A DNA stretch of 64,000 nucleotides, from the NCBI GenBank assembly GCA_963831385.1, contig CAWHPW010000010.1:134457-198456 (forward strand), read 5' to 3'. The DNA is from JACVRX01 sp963831385. GTDB taxonomy: Bacteria > Actinomycetota > Actinomycetes > Jiangellales > Jiangellaceae. The position numbers and the translations under genes were made by a program. The notes under the pieces are model-generated. The model ran no database searches. It saw nothing but the letters and a program-made list of their open reading frames with translations, and was not told the DNA's origin. Each line of letters opens with the position of its first letter. The stretch's first letter is position 1. This document shows, piece by piece, positions 61,509 through 64,000 of the stretch.

Positions 61509-61581
61509 TGCCACGGGGGGAGTGCCGACCACGTGCTTCCGGGCGTCCTGACAACCACAGTTGCGCCGATGACCCGTGGCA
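61509..61581 (+). promoter_or_regulatory. Leader stem upstream of rplS
   Basis: TGCCACGGG (61509-61517) pairs with CCCGTGGCA (61573-61581), the second arm ending just before the GGCGAGGAAG ribosome site of rplS. The structure would sit in the 5' untranslated leader and could control L19 synthesis, as known r-protein leaders do in other phyla. Structure seen; role inferred. Confidence 0.4.
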
Positions 61582-61605
61582 CCGGCGAGGAAGCGACCGT
61601 ACGTG

Positions 61606-61956
61606 ATGAACACCCTCGACGCCGTCGATGCCGCCAGCTTGCGCGACGACATCCCTCCGTTCCGGGCTGGCGACACCGTCAAGGTCCACGTCAAGGTCAT
61701 CGAGGGGACGCGGTCGCGGGTGCAGGTCTTCCAAGGTGTGGTGACGCGGCGGCAGGGTTCGGGCGTGCGCGAGTCGTTCACTGTTCGCAAGATCAGTTTC
61801 GGGGTAGGCGTCGAGCGCACGTTCCCGGTGCATGCTCCGGTGATCGATCGGATCGAGCTGGTGACACGGGGTGACGTCCGGCGAGCCAAGCTCTATTACC
61901 TGCGGAACCTCCGCGGCAAGGCCGCCAAGATCCGCGAGAAGCGCGATCACGTCTGA
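61606..61956 (+). CDS. rplS: 50S ribosomal protein L19
   Basis: A 116-residue L19 located at the 30S-50S interface. Seen: PPFRAGDTVKVHVKVIEGTR, VQVFQGVVTRRQGSGVRESF, TVRKISFGVGVERTFPVH and RRAKLYYLRNLRGKAAKI. ATG 61606 (or the GTG just before) is the family start; the open frame begins earlier without support. lepB and rnhB follow, as in mycobacteria. Confidence 0.96.
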   Translation: MNTLDAVDAASLRDDIPPFRAGDTVKVHVKVIEGTRSRVQVFQGVVTRRQGSGVRESFTVRKISFGVGVERTFPVHAPVIDRIELVTRGDVRRAKLYYLRNLRGKAAKIREKRDHV

Positions 61957-62095
61957 TCTGGGTCTCGGCGCAGAGCGAGCCGGGCCGATGAGCCATATCG
62001 AGCGTGCTGCACGGTAGCGTCGGCGCCATGGCGCTGGCGTCGTCATTGGCGTCGGAACACTCCGGCGGGCGCCTGGCGGCTACAGGGGAGATCAC

Positions 62096-62806
62096 GTGGC
62101 GGAGAGGACCGCGCACCGCGATGACGGTGATGCGCGGGTGAGCCAGCCGCGGCGCAGCGGGTTCGGTGCGCTGCTGCGAGAAACGGTCATCGTCGTCGGT
62201 CTCTCGCTGGTGATCGCCACGCTGGTTCGGATCTTCCTCGTGCAGGCGTTTCTCATCCCGTCTCAGTCGATGGAGGACACCCTGCTCGTCGGCGACCGGG
62301 TGCTCGTGTCGAAGCTCACCACGAGGTTCGGCGAGATCGAGCGCGGCGATGTCGTGGTGTTCGCAGATCCCGACGACTGGCTTTCTCCTCTCCCGGATGA
62401 AACCGCCACGACTCTCGGTGGTCGCCTTCGTGACGGCCTGCAATTCGTCGGAGTCCTACCCGACGACTCCGAAGGGCACTTGATCAAGCGAGTGATCGGC
62501 GTCGGTGGGGACACTGTGGCCTGCTGCGACGAGAGCGGGCAGGTGACGGTCAACGGCACCGCCGTCGACGAGTCGGCCTACTTACGCCCCGGCGATGAGC
62601 CATCAGTGACCACATTCGAGGTCGAAGTGCCCGGGGGGGAGCTGTTCGTCATGGGCGACCATCGGTCCAACTCGGGAGACTCGCGGGTCAACGGCACTGT
62701 CCCGGAGACAAAGGTGACCGGTCGGGCGTTTGCCGTCGTCTGGCCGATCTCGAACTGGGCCAGACTGTCCGATCCGGACACGTTCGAAGCCGTCCCGCAG
62801 CCCTGA
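62096..62806 (+). CDS. lepB: Signal peptidase I
   Basis: A 236-residue type I signal peptidase. A single membrane helix (ETVIVVGLSLVIATLVRIFL) is followed by the catalytic Ser in IPSQSMEDTLLVGDRV, the Lys in LIKRVIGVGGDTV and the conserved MGDHRSNSGDSR. It cleaves Sec and Tat signal peptides outside the membrane. GGGGAG precedes GTG 62096. Confidence 0.95.
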   Translation: MAERTAHRDDGDARVSQPRRSGFGALLRETVIVVGLSLVIATLVRIFLVQAFLIPSQSMEDTLLVGDRVLVSKLTTRFGEIERGDVVVFADPDDWLSPLPDETATTLGGRLRDGLQFVGVLPDDSEGHLIKRVIGVGGDTVACCDESGQVTVNGTAVDESAYLRPGDEPSVTTFEVEVPGGELFVMGDHRSNSGDSRVNGTVPETKVTGRAFAVVWPISNWARLSDPDTFEAVPQP

Positions 62807-62843
62807 GGCCCCCAGTGGTCGACCGGCCTTAGGCTCAGAGTCC

Positions 62844-63320
62844 ATGAGTGACCCCGTCGTCCGCCCGACTGTTCGGGTGCTTCTTCTCGCCGACGACGGG
62901 GCGGCGACGCGAGTTCTGCTGTTTCGTGCGGTCGACGGGTACTGGTTCCCGCCAGGCGGTGCTCTCGAGCCGGCGGAGACTTTCGAGCAGGCGGCGTATC
63001 GCGAACTGGCCGAGGAAACCGGACGCACGTCGATCGAGCTCGGCCCGCACATCTGGAACCGCCGGAGCGTCTTCGAGTGGCGTGGCGACGTGCTGGACTT
63101 TCGTGAACGCTGGTATATCGCCCGCGTTCCTGAAGTCTTCGACCTCGACGTCGCAGGCTGGACAGCCGAGGAACAGGCCGACATCACCGACCACCGCTGG
63201 TGGTCGCTCGAGGAACTGGCCGCCGCGACCGATCCGCTGGTGCCCCGTGCCCTCCCCGATCTATTGAACGATCTGCTCCGCAACGGCGCTCCGATAGAGC
63301 CGGTCGAGGTCGGCGTATGA
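62844..63320 (+). CDS. Nudix hydrolase-family protein
   Basis: A 158-residue Nudix protein. The Nudix box is GGALEPAETFEQAAYRELAE followed by ETG, with the metal-binding Glu residues intact. It probably hydrolyses a nucleoside diphosphate derivative; the substrate cannot be told. ATG 62844 is the first start after lepB. The stop overlaps the rnhB start (ATGA). Confidence 0.88.
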   Translation: MSDPVVRPTVRVLLLADDGAATRVLLFRAVDGYWFPPGGALEPAETFEQAAYRELAEETGRTSIELGPHIWNRRSVFEWRGDVLDFRERWYIARVPEVFDLDVAGWTAEEQADITDHRWWSLEELAAATDPLVPRALPDLLNDLLRNGAPIEPVEVGV

Positions 63321-64000
63321 ATACGCCGTGGCGGCCGGCCGCCATTCGACGGGACGCAGGTCTGTACGGCTACGAGCGCGCCCTGGACCGGATGGGTCTG
63401 ACACCGGTGGCGGGTGCCGACGAGGCGGGCCGAGGTGCATGCGCCGGGCCTCTTGTCGTCGCGGCGGCTGTCCTGGCAACGAGTCGGCGCGCCGAGATCC
63501 CCGACCTCGCCGACTCCAAGCTGCTGACGCCCCTGGTGCGGGAGCAGGTGTACGACGCCGTCATGCAGCGCGCTGTCGCGTGGTCAGTAGTCATCGTCCC
63601 ACCCGACGAAGTGGATCGCCGGGGGCTGCACGTCACCAACGTCGAGGCCATGCGGCGCGCTCTGGCCCGCCTCGAGCGGACGCCGGGGTACGTCTTGACC
63701 GACGGATTCCCGGTTGCGGGTCTGGGAGTCCCCGGCCTGGCGATGTGGAAAGGTGACCGGGTAGCGGCATGTATCGCCGCCGCCTCGGTCATCGCGAAGG
63801 TCACCCGGGACCGCATCATGATCGAATTGCACGAGAAGTGGCCCGGGTACGACTTCGCATCGCACAAGGGCTACGTGACACCCGAGCATCAGCAGGCGCT
63901 CAGCCGTCACGGTCCGTCACCTGTGCACCGACGGTCGTACGTCAACGTGGCGCGGGTCATGGGCGAGAATGACCACGTCTTCCTGGAGGAGACCGGATGA
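63317..64000 (+). CDS. rnhB: Ribonuclease HII
   Basis: A 227-residue RNase HII that cuts RNA in RNA-DNA hybrids and removes misincorporated ribonucleotides. The active-site motif AGADEAGRGACAGPLVVAA holds the DE pair; DSKLL, the metal Asp in YVLTDGFPV, and AASVIAKVTRDR are present. ATG 63317 overlaps the Nudix stop. The stop is the last codon in the window, so the gene is complete. Confidence 0.95.
   Translation: MNTPWRPAAIRRDAGLYGYERALDRMGLTPVAGADEAGRGACAGPLVVAAAVLATSRRAEIPDLADSKLLTPLVREQVYDAVMQRAVAWSVVIVPPDEVDRRGLHVTNVEAMRRALARLERTPGYVLTDGFPVAGLGVPGLAMWKGDRVAACIAAASVIAKVTRDRIMIELHEKWPGYDFASHKGYVTPEHQQALSRHGPSPVHRRSYVNVARVMGENDHVFLEETG

Noticed and set aside
61100..62046. Long upstream extension in frame with the LuxR regulator
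   Set aside because: It is antisense to rplS and lies out of frame over the 51-residue gene; LAL regulators begin near the VGRERE motif.

Overview
This window is a stretch of chromosome from a high-G+C actinomycete. Three things support this. The gene order is the conserved actinobacterial core: leuC-leuD-hupB, cofC, plsC-gpsA, ddl, a DUF3515 protein, an Lrp-like protein, thiL, rpmB, a DAK2 protein, recG, rsmD-coaD, a SepIVA-like protein, DUF177-rpmF-rnc-mutM, smc, ftsY, amt-glnK-glnD, ffh, rpsP-khpA-rimM-trmD, rplS-lepB-rnhB. HupB carries a long Lys-rich tail. GTG starts and GTGA/ATGA overlaps are common. I cannot assign a genus.

Layout. 1-1821: end of leucine biosynthesis (leuC fragment, leuD), then the nucleoid protein HupB. 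1942-7012: a small cold-shock-like protein and cofC (F420) on the minus strand, plsC-gpsA (phospholipid), a cystathionine gamma-synthase-type enzyme, and ddl (cell wall). 7009-12834: DUF3515 lipoprotein, Lrp-like protein, thiL, rpmB, DAK2 protein, recG. 12985-17503: a membrane protein, then a coupled minus-strand triad (N-formylglutamate amidohydrolase-like, DUF1704 metallopeptidase-like, ATP-grasp ligase) of unknown product. 17630-25943: RNA modification, CoA synthesis, division, ribosome and DNA repair genes, ending in smc. 25948-31589: accessory sugar locus (ABC permeases, binding protein, PfkB kinase, divergent GH4 enzyme). 32065-37495: ftsY, then the nitrogen operon amt-glnK-glnD behind two GlnR-like boxes. 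37714-40994: small genes, including a sortase with a neighbouring secreted protein. 41170-51814: an aromatic-acid CoA catabolic cluster, best explained as 2-aminobenzoate (anthranilate) degradation, with a PaaX-type regulator. 52230-52396: relic of a sugar-binding protein. 52529-57454: ffh, an amidohydrolase, rpsP-khpA-rimM-trmD. 57911-61100: a large LuxR-family ATPase regulator and a 51-residue upstream gene. 61606-64000: rplS, lepB, a Nudix protein, rnhB.

The points most worth a second look are: (i) two long-stem inverted-repeat elements between trmD and the LuxR gene that share a 59-nt loop but have different, still paired, stems; (ii) the translationally coupled amidohydrolase/DUF1704/ATP-grasp triad; (iii) the anthranilate-type cluster, which carries a thiamine-diphosphate enzyme, a cyclase-family hydrolase and an atypical RidA protein of unassigned step; and (iv) four interrupted reading frames (smc, the GH4 gene, the 5' end of glnD, the LuxR regulator). 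Four in 64 kb suggests uncorrected sequencing indels, but this cannot be decided from the sequence alone. No rRNA, tRNA, CRISPR array, integrase or intact insertion sequence was seen.
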